A DNA stretch of 64,000 nt from Macrosoma leucophasiata (taxonomy: Eukaryota; Arthropoda; Insecta; Lepidoptera; Hedylidae): NCBI GenBank assembly GCA_036365455.1, contig JAWQUS010000030.1:9796001-9860000 (forward strand), written 5' to 3'. Positions 24,401 to 33,650 of this stretch are shown here, one piece after another. Position numbers and translations under genes: made by a program. The notes under the pieces were generated by a model, which did no database searches, had not been told where the DNA came from, and saw only the letters and a program-made list of their open reading frames with translations. Position 1 is the stretch's first letter; each line of letters begins with the position of its first letter.

Positions 24401-26682
24401 GGTGAGATAAAATATTTTACACATCGGGAAAACTTCTTAAGGTTCTAAAGATACTGTTTACCTTGAACATTTTCTAATTTCGTACAAATCGTGCCCTGGT
24501 CCTTTGCAGTATTTACTACTTGGTGAGAGATAAATTCAAAAATTCTAGAAATTCTGTAAGCATTCTATTCCATTCTATATCTCTATTATTTTGGAGTAGG
24601 TATCGTGCTTTTATGTAATGAATATCGCGTGTGTTCATTGTATAAAACCTCGAGTGCACATAAAATTTATACAATTTTTTTGTTCATTATGTTTTAATTT
24701 ATCTTACTTTATTATCTCAATTCAGTAATTGGTTAATCTCCATTATTGTATGTAACATTTTGTTGATACCTATTTTTATTATTAAGTATTTTTGGACCAT
24801 TATTTCTTTTATTTTTGTTTACTTTGACATATTAATCAACGTATCAGTTGTTATTCGCTTTAATTTTATATTTTCCTATCACAAGCAAATTCTATTATTT
24901 CCCAAGTTCATGATGTAAAACCTTGAATACCTTGAATGTGACATCGATATCGGCCAGTTACCATTTACATAAACTAGTCATGCATATTAATTTTCATTAT
25001 CAAACTTTTATTTAGCCTTGTCTTTTCTACTCAAATTATGTTTCGTCTATATAAAAAAAAAAACAAATGTCAAATTGAAAACATAACGAAAATTACTCAT
25101 TTGATATCAACTAGTTGGTAGTGTTAGTAGACAGTGTTATCGAAGAAATGTGGTAGAGTCTCAGTGTCGGGACTCGAGGGCGTTGACACCACTACATTAC
25201 TTACTTTACTTACTTAATCCATCTGCCGCCAAATGATGGTGTTCAGCACTATCGTGTTCCGGTAAGATGGTAAAATGTGGCCCCGTAATAACTATCTCAG
25301 AGACATAACCGCTAAGGCCTCAGATGCATTTTTAACTTTGTTTTGTATAGATGCCTACAGGCTGCAGTCATCCCACAACGTCCACGTTGTTTGTTACATT
25401 CGTTGCATTTAAAAATACGATGTGCCTTATCTGTACGGTGATAAAATCTAATTTGCAATGTTTTGGATGACCGGAAACTTCCTCGATTGTACATCCACTT
25501 ACCTCGTGATCGTTTACATGGCGAGGTACCTATACGATTTATGGCTAAAGATTCACTGAATGATATCGCATTCGGGCCATAATTTTCTTTTCCATAAACT
25601 CATTTGTTATGATTCATATAATGATCCTTGTAGGACTAGTCGTGAATGGGCCATAAAATCTTTATATAGATATGACGTAAGGGACATACCTACCTACCTA
25701 AGTTATGATTTCACTTGATGTCATAGTGGATTATGAAAGGGATAAGTAAGTTATTTTGTTAATAGAATGTTTAATACCTATTTTCTCTAATTTTCCCAAA
25801 ACTGTCGCAATAAAAAGTTAAGTAGGTATCAAATATCAAATTCATTCGTGTATACTTTAATTTCCTTATATATACAATTAAATAAAATTGGAGTGTCTGT
25901 TTGGAATATTAAAATAACCGCTTTTTGCTAAATGCATATTTATGTGTCTGTCTGTGTGTCTGTTTGTTGGGGCTAATCTCGGGAACGGCTAGACCGATTT
26001 CGACGGGACTTTCACTGGCAGATAGCTTATGTAATAAGGAGTAACTTGGGCTACTTTTATACTAGCTGCGCCCACGACTTCGTCCGGGTAGAGGTAGATA
26101 CTGAACAATCATAAATTCTCACGCGGACGAAATTGCGGGCACAGCTAGTCAATATATTTTCTTATGCTGTACCTATTTACTAATTTTAATCGAACGGTGT
26201 GTACATTAGAACCTTTGCAAATTGTGAAAAGTTATGAAATACCTAGGTAGCTAGTAACTAATCAATAAAATGTAGAATTCGATACTTTACTTTTCGTAAT
26301 GATTGTTGTTCTAGAGATAGTGTGACATTAAAAGCGGTAATAAAAATATTTAACTTCAAAATGATTGTACTGTACACAGTGCTTTTGGGATCATGATCAC
26401 ACAATCACCCAAAACGTTGTTACTAAGTTAAAATACTCGTAGAATACTTATCATCGTACTTTGTTATTACTACATTTTACCCACCTCCTTCTTTCTTATA
26501 AGTCTTGCTATTTCAACAGCCGGGTTTTTCAGTATGTCATCAGATATAAGCGGTATCTTCTGTCCCTCGCGTCCATAGTAGAAACGGAAGAAGAATCGCG
26601 CAACAGTCGCGATCGCTAATCTTAAAACGTGAAGCACTCTGGTTTTCAGTGGAATCTTCGAATTTGTTATCACTGTAGTCAT
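9488..26682 (-). CDS. Fatty-acid amide hydrolase 2-like amidase (six exons, 528 aa)
   Basis: Predicted to hydrolyse fatty-acid amides at membranes, as known for FAAH2 (amidase-signature family). Exons, 5' to 3' on the minus strand: 26682-26485, 15405-15186, 14610-14478, 13399-13275, 10702-10568, 10263-9488. All introns are GT-AG and phases agree across every junction (total 1587 nt including TAA). Residues about 17-36 form a hydrophobic, Phe-rich N-terminal segment, a likely membrane anchor. The catalytic triad is visible: Lys133 in 'PFTTKDC', Ser208 in 'GGSSGGEG' and Ser232 in 'GSDIGGSIRLP'. Their spacing equals that I recall for human FAAH2 (131/206/230), and total length is also close. Introns 1-5 are loaded with TEs (BEL/Penelope in intron 4, mariner and tandem repeat in intron 1), yet every exon is clean. 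A broken paralogue lies at 776-976. Confidence 0.93.
10990..12720 (+). pseudogene. BEL/Pao retrotransposon relic split by a Penelope element
   Basis: Two pieces of one BEL/Pao Pol C-terminus are visible. Piece one (about 10990-11135) reads 'LTPGHFLV' and, after frame slips, 'LSRWQ-T-KLVQDFWRRW-EEYL', the classic end of the BEL integrase. Piece two (about 12300-12533) reads 'LSRLQVRPKWM', one stop, 'GDLVVIKSDNLPPAKW', 'LGRIVDKHPGQDG' and 'KRPVVKLCALPSD' then a stop, which is the DUF5641-type tail. A purine-rich stretch and 'tgttgtaag' (about 12574) may mark the 3' LTR start. It lies antisense within intron 4 of the amidase gene. Internal stops and indels make it dead. Confidence 0.8.
11136..12297 (+). 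mobile_element. Penelope-like element (5' truncated) with GIY-YIG endonuclease
   Basis: The open frame 11242-12117 begins inside the RT domain ('FTMELEQDNKLAFLNTLLIR', in the frame that continues from about 11236). It continues through a connector and ends in a GIY-YIG endonuclease: 'GIYKLDCDCGLSYIGLT', then 'R...H' (TRVKEHIADVK) and the distal 'EAIEIKKH' Glu motif. That RT plus GIY-YIG order is diagnostic of Penelope-like elements. The ends carry an inverted pair: 'gaaataaaactgtttttacgg' at the left and its complement, 'ccgtaaaaatagttttatttc', at 12253-12273. This fits the inverted partial terminal repeat (PLTR) seen in truncated Penelope copies. It has inserted into a BEL/Pao integrase frame. 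The open frame is intact over 291 codons. Confidence 0.88.
12886..13034. mobile_element. Palindromic MITE (Rep-G)
   Basis: Almost the whole 149 bp is an inverted repeat: 'ggctaggttgcaccaagata' at the left mirrors 'tatcttggtgcaacccagcc' at the right. Inner arms 'taacatttcacatccttctcc' and its complement also pair. The centre is 'aacagagatctt'. No coding capacity. A half copy lies at 508-620. Confidence 0.75.
14725..14850 (-). repeat. Rep-A fragment in intron 2
   Basis: Degraded Rep-A in minus orientation ('atggatggtaagtgaa', 'acatctacac', 'gaggcctaag', 'cggggccatac'). The remainder of intron 2 (14611-15185) shows nothing else. Confidence 0.5.
15452..15540 (+). repeat. Rep-A fragment with a snap-back insertion
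   Basis: Start of a Rep-A copy ('ggtggtagagttg...gagcttgaggg-gt-g-caccaccgc'). In place of the usual 'gtaggag' it carries the small palindrome 'ctccgatactggagtatcggag'. Confidence 0.55.
15541..17935. other. Intron 1, no gene; repetitive stretches
   Basis: No coding exon is recognised. About 16760-17070 carries a run of 'cgttacgtaac'-type words alternating with C-rich tracts (ccccctctcctgtccc), a pattern typical of a degraded DNA transposon. The rest is AT-rich. Confidence 0.4.
17936..20095. repeat. Three-unit ~290-bp tandem repeat, split by a mariner
   Basis: Units begin near 17983, 19554 and 19844 at 'gccgactagtggtcgt' and run to 'ctcgtgtagccgtacgtttc'. Units 2 and 3 start 290 bp apart. 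Removing the 1275-bp mariner gives about 296 bp between units 1 and 2. Long stretches such as 'atgttgaccaattcccaag' are unchanged between units. The third unit lacks the closing segment. Non-coding, satellite-like. Confidence 0.85.
18266..19540 (+). mobile_element. mariner transposon, inactivated, both TIRs present
   Basis: TIRs 'ggttggggaaaaagt-tttc' (18266-18291) and its complement (19515-19540) bound a 1275-bp element inserted into the 290-bp tandem repeat. The transposase starts at ATG 18445 ('MSESNEEIRYILKFYYKKG', then the HTH segment ending 'WFKRFQSGNFDVK'). A one-base deletion near 18620 shifts the frame, an in-frame TAG lies at 19027-19029 after 'CVWWD', and a further base is lost near 19185 in the 'HDNA' motif. 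The DD34D residues can still be traced across frames: 'TGDEKW', 'HDN' and 'APSDF'. Non-functional, but the TIRs could in principle be used in trans. Subfamily looks mellifera-like by N-terminal sequence (from memory). Confidence 0.92.
20096..21835. other. No recognised gene (intron 1)
   Basis: AT-rich intronic sequence with no exon, TIR pair or long repeat that I can support. Confidence 0.4.
21836..22112. mobile_element. Helitron-like element with two opposed 3' ends
   Basis: The right end has a hairpin (cccggacgaagccggg), then 'gcgggtcg' and CTAG followed by T (22109-22113), as expected for a Helitron 3' terminus. The left end is the reverse complement of the same kind of terminus ('actagcgatacgtcccggc'). 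The interior carries 'aaagtccctctattttct' and 'gcgctaatctcgg', also present as a scrap at about 13905-13990. Confidence 0.6.
22879..23035 (-). repeat. CR1 tail fragment
   Basis: Matches the 3' tail of the CR1 at 58840-59000 ('atctgatggaaagtggtcac', 'gccagccctgaaggactc'). Confidence 0.75.
23040..23568 (-). repeat. Rep-A copy interrupted by ~280 bp
   Basis: The Rep-A tail side is at 23040-23090 ('aggtggcaaacaagcttgc') and the rest resumes at about 23372 ('agaggtcaaaatgtagatgc...gaactataccacc'). The intervening AT-rich segment has no recognised ends. A short CR1 scrap (23590-23650, 'cagagggaagttc') follows. Confidence 0.6.
23675..23919 (-). mobile_element. Small complete-looking Helitron (245 bp)
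   Basis: On the minus strand it starts with TC after an A ('a|tcaattgctgttcg'). It ends with the hairpin GGCAA-tacgaagt-TTGCC, a short spacer and CTAG followed by T (23675-23678). These are the canonical Helitron ends. No coding. A rearranged relative lies at 48150-48464. Confidence 0.7.
24130..24378 (+). repeat. Rep-A, near full-length
   Basis: Runs from 'actggtggaagagttccag' through 'gttccggttagatggtaac' and 'tgtgtagatgtctata' to 'tttgccacctt' and an A-run. The A-rich end suggests retroposition. Confidence 0.7.
25148..25415 (+). repeat. Rep-A, near full-length
   Basis: Same order of blocks as at 24130-24378, retaining the 'atctgccgccaaatg' and 'gttcagcactatcgtgttcc' segment. Slightly degraded at its 3' end. 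Sequence between the two copies (24379-25147) is AT-rich and unassigned. Confidence 0.7.
25890..26148 (+). mobile_element. Helitron-like repeat Rep-F, copy 1
   Basis: Contains a (tgtctg)n-like stretch, 'ggctaatctcgggaacggct' and 'agaccgatttcgacggg'. It closes with two opposed Helitron 3' termini: 'actagctgcgcccacgac' (reverse, 26063) and '...gcgggcacagctagt' (CTAG at 26145-26148). The inverted copy 2 is at 45343-45674. Confidence 0.55.
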
Positions 26683-26689
26683 GTTTACA

Positions 26690-27740
26690 TTAAACTTTGC
26701 AGCGTTGCCTATTAATAGACGTTTACGAAAACGTTAACACGAACAAAAACGTTAAGTAGTAACAGAACACCTATTTAGATACGATTGTATTTGATGGGTA
26801 GCAACGGGCTTGGTCACCGGCAAACAATAGCGAACGCGAGCGCGTCGTGAATGTACAACATAAACTCAATGAGTGAAGGAAATATGCCATACAACGTGTA
26901 CAAACCGGTTAGTATGCGTCATAATATTATCGCTATCTCGCTCAATTGCGAGTCCACGGCGCTAGAGCTGTGTCGTCATTCGTTTACCGTGACCCGAGTC
27001 GATCTCGACCGATTATTAAAGTGATCGAATCAAAATTGTTCGATCATTTGGGGTAAGACGCATATCAAATATCGGTCATGTAATTACGTTTTGTCGTTTT
27101 CACTCAGATTACTCATTTGGATTAACAACCCGAGTATTTCGATATTCGATAGGTAACAACGTCGGTCTTGGTCACTGATAGACAATGAGAACTGCGAGCA
27201 CGTCGTGAATTTACAACATAAATACGTATGTGTAGGAAGCACACCATACAACGTTAGAAACTGTTTTTTTTTTTTGTAATGGAAATGGCAAGCAAACATG
27301 CAGTTCACATTGATGGTAAGTGGTGACACTTACATGAAGACCAAGGTCAAAATGCAGATGCGTTACCACTCCTGAGGCTTAAGGTGTTATGCCTCTGTGC
27401 CGGAAATTACAGGGCCCTACATTATCACCTGACCGGAACACGATAGTGCTGAACACTACCATTTAGCGGCAAGTAAATTAGGTAATGCGGTGGTGCCTAC
27501 GCCCGCGAGCTCCGTCACTGGAGCTCTACCAACTACTACTTTTACTTACTACTCAATGTCGCTATCTCGCTCAATTTTAAGTGCGCTAAAGCTGTGTCAA
27601 GCATTTGTTTGTCGTGACATGAGTCGATCGTGAGATCGTAACCCTTTGATAAAATGATTACGTCATTGATTTGATCATTTGGGACGCAGTTCGAATCTCG
27701 ATCATGACATGTAATTACATTTTCGTGTTTTGACGTAAAC
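26690..27740 (-). other. Duplicated upstream region of the FAAH2-like gene
   Basis: The block 26800-27100 (proximal) is repeated at about 27150-27735 (distal). Shared words in order: 'cgagc-cgtcgtgaat-tacaacataaa', 'gccatacaacg', 'cgctatctcgctcaatt', 'gagctgtgtc/aagctgtgtc', 'gatcatttgggg/gatcatttggga' and 'atgtaattac'. The distal block is split by a Rep-A insertion (27275-27535). Proximal promoter elements could not be pinpointed; no TATA call is made. Confidence 0.7.
27275..27535 (-). repeat. Rep-A inserted in the distal upstream duplicate
   Basis: Full-length Rep-A in minus orientation, from an A/T-run at 27265 and 'atggcaagcaaacatgcag' to 'ggagctctaccaac'. The same repeat is absent from the proximal duplicate, so it arrived after the duplication. 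Confidence 0.75.
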
Positions 27741-28376
27741 TGGTAATCCATTTCAGTTACAAATGAAATTAAAAGTACCCAATGACCTATGAACACCGTT
27801 CGATCGTAAAATTTGGTTCTTTCTCTAAGTTCAAGTGGCTTTACGATTACAAGTACTCAAATGAACGAATCTTTGAATGCTTCAAGAGTCGATTACTCGT
27901 GTTTGGGTGGTAATCGAACCAAAGTGATTCCAACACTCGAGATCGACACAGGTCTACACCGTCCGGTCCGCTCTGGCTCGGAAATGTCGCGTCACACTCC
28001 TAGCTTCGAGCCCTGCCATTTTTTTGCCAATGATTCGTCACATATAGGGTTGCAATCTGTCTGGCTAGCTGGTTATGTTTGACCAGTTTGACTTTTATCG
28101 TTTCTGGCTTTCGATAGGGTTTTTGTTAAGGTTTAAGTCATCTCCCGAATGATGTATTGCGGGCATATTATTTTTATAAATAGGTACTTAGGTAATAATG
28201 ATTATAAAAAAACAAAATAAAAATTATAATGTGCCTATGTCTGACTTAAAACGACACCGGGCTTTTAGTGCAAAATCTTAATAGCCTAAAAATCAGGCTT
28301 TTTCGTTTTAGGTTTTTTTTTTTCAACCCTATTTCCGTCCACTCGTCTCCACGCCTTACATACCTACCTACTCATA
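27740..28376. other. Intergenic, no recognised gene
   Basis: A short plus-strand open frame at 27813-28082 shows no recognisable domain or splice context and is not credited. Confidence 0.4.
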
Positions 28377-28814
28377 ATGCTAAGTACGATAACCATCGCC
28401 TGGCAAGGATCAGCCCGTCACGTCATCTGGATTTCTGATGAGAAAAGTTACTTCCATATTTTAGATCTGGCAGCCATAGTTTTGAGACCATAATTGTTGC
28501 GTCTTATTTGTATTTGTAGTGGTGTTTCCATGACGATGAAATTGTTAGGACGAATTCAATAAATTATGTGTCCAGCGTATCATGTAATGTAAATTGTACA
28601 TGAATTAGCCTGCTATTGATATACGATTGAGTCGCTCACTTGCAATAAACAAATCGTGATTTTCTTTAAATATCCGAACACACAAAAAATAAACTTTAAG
28701 ACGCTACATAAATGGTCGAGCCAGATCTAAAATAAGGAAGTAACTTTTCTCATCAGAAATCCAAATGACGTGACGGGTTGATCCTTGCCAGGCGATGGTT
28801 TTTGTACTTAGCAT
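28377..28814. repeat. Element with 95-bp inverted arms
   Basis: The arms 28377-28471 and 28720-28814 are each exactly 95 bp and are inverted copies with only a handful of differences. The spacer is about 248 bp and non-coding. They may be TIRs of a non-autonomous DNA element or a local inverted duplication. No TSD seen. Confidence 0.75.
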
Positions 28815-29025
28815 GTTATGATTCATCCCTACAAAATTTTCTAGCCTTACAGGGCAAACGTTACTCGGAGGGTTCAGTATCTCTCCTACTAACAGATTAT
28901 TCACTTGCGAAGGCGACTAATCACGAATAGCATAGTCAAACGTTTTCACGGTATCAGTAGGTAAATACCATACTGTTACAAACTAATCGATTTTTATTGA
29001 TTCTCATACAACATTTGTAAAAATA

Positions 29026-29115
29026 CTAGCCAACCCGCCCGGCTTCGCACGGACCCAAAAAGGGCACACGCCGGGCGGCGCTTCCCCGACCGGTACCTCC
29101 GTAACTGCTGTTTTC
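29026..29115 (-). repeat. Helitron-like 3' terminus
   Basis: Reverse-strand end '...gaagccgggcgggttggctag' with CTAG at 29026-29029 and a GC-rich hairpin. The other end was not located. Confidence 0.45.
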
Positions 29116-29399
29116 CTGCATTTTAAATCTAAAATTATATTAGACCAAAAATATTAATTAAAATTACATGCTGTAAAGGGCATTAAATGCACAATTTAAA
29201 TACAAAATCCTAACTCGGATAGGTACCTACTGCTTTCAGGAAAGCCATATAGTTGCATCATGTCAATGTCAGCTTAGCGCAGAAACTCTTAACACTAGAA
29301 AGCTGTAATTTGATAAACATAGGTTTATCAAGGTTTGATTCATAATCGAGCCGAGCCAGCCGAGCCAAGAGTGTTGAAGTAAAATTTTTGGGAAAAAAA

Positions 29400-29590
29400 A
29401 TAGGGTAGATAGCGGAGACTATGTCATATAATCCTCAAGTTTGGGAAGCGGCTTTGCGATCGCAGTGGCGGAAGTTGTATAGTCGGACGCTGCTGCTTTT
29501 ACCGTTTTAAGTATTGCTTTTTCTATAGCCCCATTCTATTGGTTTTACCGCCATTGTTCGGTTTTCTGACTACTACCGGAAGAACTTACT
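29400..29590 (-). repeat. Rep-B fragment
   Basis: Contains 'gcgatcgcagtggcg', 'ggttttaccgccattg' and 'tactaccggaagaac', the minus-strand counterpart of the copy at 145-420. Positions 29591-29890 carry no gene and would be the upstream intron of the exon below. Confidence 0.55.
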
Positions 29591-29890
29591 CAATTGATTG
29601 GCGATGGGGTTGTCGCGTCCCGATGGCTTACAGCTATTCTAAAGAACAATGTTATTATTAATATACTATGTACAAAGGTTATACTTACATAGTTGTGTTA
29701 TGATTATGACTCTTATGACATTGCATTAATCGAGTCTTGTTATAAAAATAATTTCATCTTCGAGTCACGTTCATTGTCAACGTGTTGAAATTACTGAATA
29801 CAATATAGGTACTATAACTAGTGAACGATAATATTCTGCAAATGAAAGATTAATAATTTTTTGACCATGTGTTTTTTCTTTTCTTTTCAG

Positions 29891-30251
29891 AACATGTCGG
29901 ATCAAGACGAAACAGCCTCAACAAGAACGAGCCCTCTTAAAATATCTTTGCCAACAGTACTTTGTACTGAGCCTGCCGCAGACATATCAGATGTACCGAA
30001 AACTAAATCATTTATATCTTCCGAATCTAAGAGGTCTTTGCCTTCAACTCTAGGCACACCCACTTCACCGCTACGGTTGTCTTCCCCTTTATCGTTGCCT
30101 ACATCGCCGACACCTTTCATGAAAACCGCTCTTCAAACACGCTCTAATAAGTCTTTAGACGAGTCCCCGCAATTGCCTCCGTCGCCGAACAAAACTACTC
30201 CACAACCTACTACAATGAACAAGCCTCTAAATAACACCACGTCAGCAACGG
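29891..30251 (+). CDS. First coding exon of an unidentified Ser/Thr/Pro-rich protein
   Basis: A strong acceptor (ttcttttcttttcag, ending 29890) precedes 'AACATG'. The frame runs from ATG 29894 for 119 complete codons to a strong donor (G|GTACGT at 30252), leaving a phase-1 codon. The product starts 'MSDQDETASTRTSPLK' and is low-complexity, rich in Ser, Thr, Pro and Leu with repeated S/T-P motifs (PTSPLRL, PTSPTPF, PPSPNK). That suggests a disordered, possibly phosphorylated N-terminal region. An untranslated first exon probably lies upstream. The gene points away from the FAAH2-like gene, so the two may share an intergenic control region. I do not recognise the family and saw no later exon in this window. 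Most likely the 5' part of a long-intron gene continuing past 64000 or with exons I missed. Confidence 0.6.
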
Positions 30252-33200
30252 GTACGTATTTTAAAATTTATAAATTGTAAAAAGAAAATACTGCAAAGTT
30301 GGCAATGTATCAATGATATCATCATATTATGCTGCTATAATGTCAGCGCTCACGTAAAAAAGAGCATGAAATTCTGTCTTTCGCCTTTTCCCAATTAAAT
30401 ATCAATATTTAATTGAAAAATGGTGATTTATCACGAAAAATTGTATCGATCGGCCATAGACGTCTGAAAAACTTTCTGCTGGCTCTAAATAACTCACATA
30501 CTTTGTTAAACTTACCTAAACTTTATTAGCAAGCTTTATAGTAAAAAATTATGTAGAGCTAACAGCTCTACATTTAATTAAAACAACGTGTAACTTTAAA
30601 TTGAATTGAAGGTGTACGTTACAAGCTGAATGTTACGTATTATAAATTGCACGTTTTTATATTATTATGTTACTCCATAAATAATGAAGAGTCGGAAAAT
30701 GGGGAACCCTCTACAGCCGGCCGCAGTAGAGCGCAGAGCGCGGCTGGGGACGGGCGTGCCATCGCCTCCGATTCCCTACAATGCCGCCACTAACTCGATT
30801 CCTTTATCTAAACGTAAAGTAAAGTGAGCCTATGTACTCACGTGTCTCGTTTCGTTCACCCCCCTAACAAAGTTTACGATGCTGTTCGGATTTCACAAAC
30901 GATATGAAAATAGTTTCGCTCGCGTCTTTAACAGCCTGAAAGAAGTTTTTGTATAAATTTATTAATATCACGAGAATATTAATTAATTTGCCATATGTAT
31001 GTGACACATTTCTACGGGGAGGGTGATATTGAAATGTGCATAATTTATATTTAATATGATGTATGTGCGATGTGAGGTATCATAACAGTGATGCCTTGTT
31101 GTGGTTGCTGGTGGAACGGCAGACAGAGGCATCGACCGCCCGATCCCGTCACCCCAGGTTATTTTATACTTCAATTTTCCACAACTTTTGCTTTTTTTGT
31201 CACTTTATCACCCAAACCATCACAAAAACATCAAATCATTCTATGATACAATATCAAAAATAGATAATGTTCGTAGTTACTGGTTTTTTATAAGTGTAAT
31301 CCGTTGAGATATATAATGATATTGGTTTGTTTCCTATCTTTTCCAATCTTTGCTCTGATAGCCACATAATCGTAGTAAAGATGTTTTATCACAATGATAA
31401 TGGTACAAACGATAATATAAGTGTGAAGTGCTATGTTACCAAGTTACGATTTTTCACCATTAATGAAAATCCCATTCTGTCACCGAATAAATTTCAAATA
31501 TACGTCCAAACAATAAATTGATCAAATTATGGGAAGCGTATTGTACAATGCTGCCAATACAAATTTTACATTATTCTTCGACAGTTCAACACTTCGTTTT
31601 ATCTTTGAGCTTTTGTACGAACGTATTACTGAGTAATTTAATTTGGAAGATCCCGTCAATTAACGTGTTTTGCTCCTTGATGATATTGACTTGCACCGTC
31701 TGTTCCCCAGGGAAATTTCAGCAAACATAACCCATTGATGACGTTAGTCCCAGTACCCTTATTCAGTAAACGAATTCCCAGTTGGGACTAGACGTGCCAC
31801 CTCGCATACTAATGGTCGAAGCCATTGATTGAATACTAATACAGACCATTAGATAGAAGTTTTTGAGTGAATATACACACAACACAGACGTTTGCAACAT
31901 TGTGCCTTGAATTATGGTAGAGTGACATGTTTTGCTGTATTTTCGCCGATAAAAATGAATCTGAGGACGATACTTCCTCAAAAGAAAGCTATTCAAGTAA
32001 GACGTTTATAAATATTTTCAAAGCATACAAATATATTTTACTTTTATATGTAAATACTCGTATAATTGTTGTGGTATAGTAATATCCATTTACTCACAAT
32101 TTTATCCATACTTTTTCGGTAATCTCATAGCGGTTGGATTCAAATTTATTTTTTGTAGTAGATTCTAGTATGTAGGTTCCATATAGCAATGAAAAATTGT
32201 GGAGTCGAGTTTATACTTAGAATCAAAACTAGAAATGGTTTTATTTTTAGATTCATATTCAAGTACCGCTCGCATCAAAGCGAAGTTTGTAGTTCAGTCA
32301 GCGTGGCCGTGAAGTGAAGAGACTCGTTAGATTTTTAAACTTTGTCGGGGCGGGAAAAAAAATAATAAAGGCAAGTAGCTAGTTTGAATGCTTTACATCC
32401 TCAATTAATTATTTTGGTATACCCACGAGAAACAATTCATTTATGCAATTGCTTTGTAATAACATTACTTGGTGCTAAACATTTTTATTACATTTTTTTA
32501 TAACTTCCTTTACAATTCTATTTTGTTGACGCCTTAAAGTGCTCGTAACATTGTGGAGTCTTTAAGGTCGACGATGAAGTAGTGTGTCGGCCAAGTTGGC
32601 AAAACAAAAAGTTTAAATATATTACAGGAATTATTTCGAGTTATATTTGACCTTTAAAAACTCTTGCAACTTGACATACCTACTTTCTTAATTAAACCCT
32701 TTTCTTGTTACCAAACTCCAAATGTTTATAAATACATCTGAGCATAACCACTATATCCATACTTATGGTAAATAAGAGTGTGATTTTCTTTTACTAATAA
32801 ACATATACTTTTATTGTTAATTTGCTTACCATCAGTGTTAACTTGTTTGTTTGTCACCAACATTTATTAAAAACGCTACCGAAAAGCGGAGTTCTATAAA
32901 AAAGGCAAAAAAGGAGACGGGTAATTTCGGGCCCGCAAAATCGTTACAGGTTAACCCATTACACAGAACATTTTGTAATATAGTTAACAATTTGCAATCT
33001 AACCCAACTTTTACTTAATAATATAAACTTACGTAAACATACAATTACTGGCAATCCAAAATGCCAGAATGTCAAATTATTTATTTTAAAGTCAATTGAA
33101 AATGACATAACTTGTACTGTGTTAACACCTGGGCCCAGAAATGTATGGAACAGTATCATTCTCCTTTGATATCCAGTTACATTATACCTGTTTTTTTAGG

Positions 33201-33650
33201 AAAGTCGTTATCCGATTACTTTTCTTGCGTTTCTTTTTTGTTACGAACTTAGCCTCTTTTTACATTTATGTTCTTGGTGAAATTAGATTTAACAACGAAA
33301 GGGTGATCTGTATTCTGGTGAGACATTTTTGTAGTATTCCTTTGAGGATATTTTTTCTTTTCTTTTTCGGGTTCTGATTTCGATAAAAATTGAAGCTGTT
33401 TAAGAGCGGGTAATAGAATGAATACAAATTGGCTAAATATTGATTTATAACAGTTGGTCTAACTAACCAATCGAATAATTTGTCTATGGGTTACATCCAT
33501 CACAGGTCATAATTCGTAATTTATTTACATAATAGAAATAAAATCAGTCTTTATACGAGTATGTGCCGCAGATTTAAACTAATTTTCATTTACATAGCTA
33601 TGTTTAAGTCTCATTAATTTCAATTTAAACTTTATTGATCTTCTTGTGTA
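30252..33650 (+). other. Start of a long intron, no exon recognised
   Basis: Mostly AT-rich. A short GC-rich block at about 30700-30860 ('agccggccgcagtagagcgc' and 'cgtgtctcgtttcgttcacc') stands out and could be regulatory or a degraded TE end. Several short open frames between 31063 and 33377 have no domain signature. Confidence 0.35.

Noticed and set aside
27813..28082. 89-codon plus-strand frame upstream of the orphan exon
   Set aside because: No recognisable domain, no flanking splice signals judged credible, and no conserved partner.
28704..28904. 66-codon minus frame containing 'RHVIWISDEKSYF'
   Set aside because: Part of the inverted-arm element; readable on both arms, but too short and without family resemblance to call a gene.
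31063..33377. Cluster of 60-80 codon frames as exons of the orphan gene
   Set aside because: Compositions are those of AT-rich intron sequence and no acceptor-donor pair in the required phase with a recognisable domain was found.
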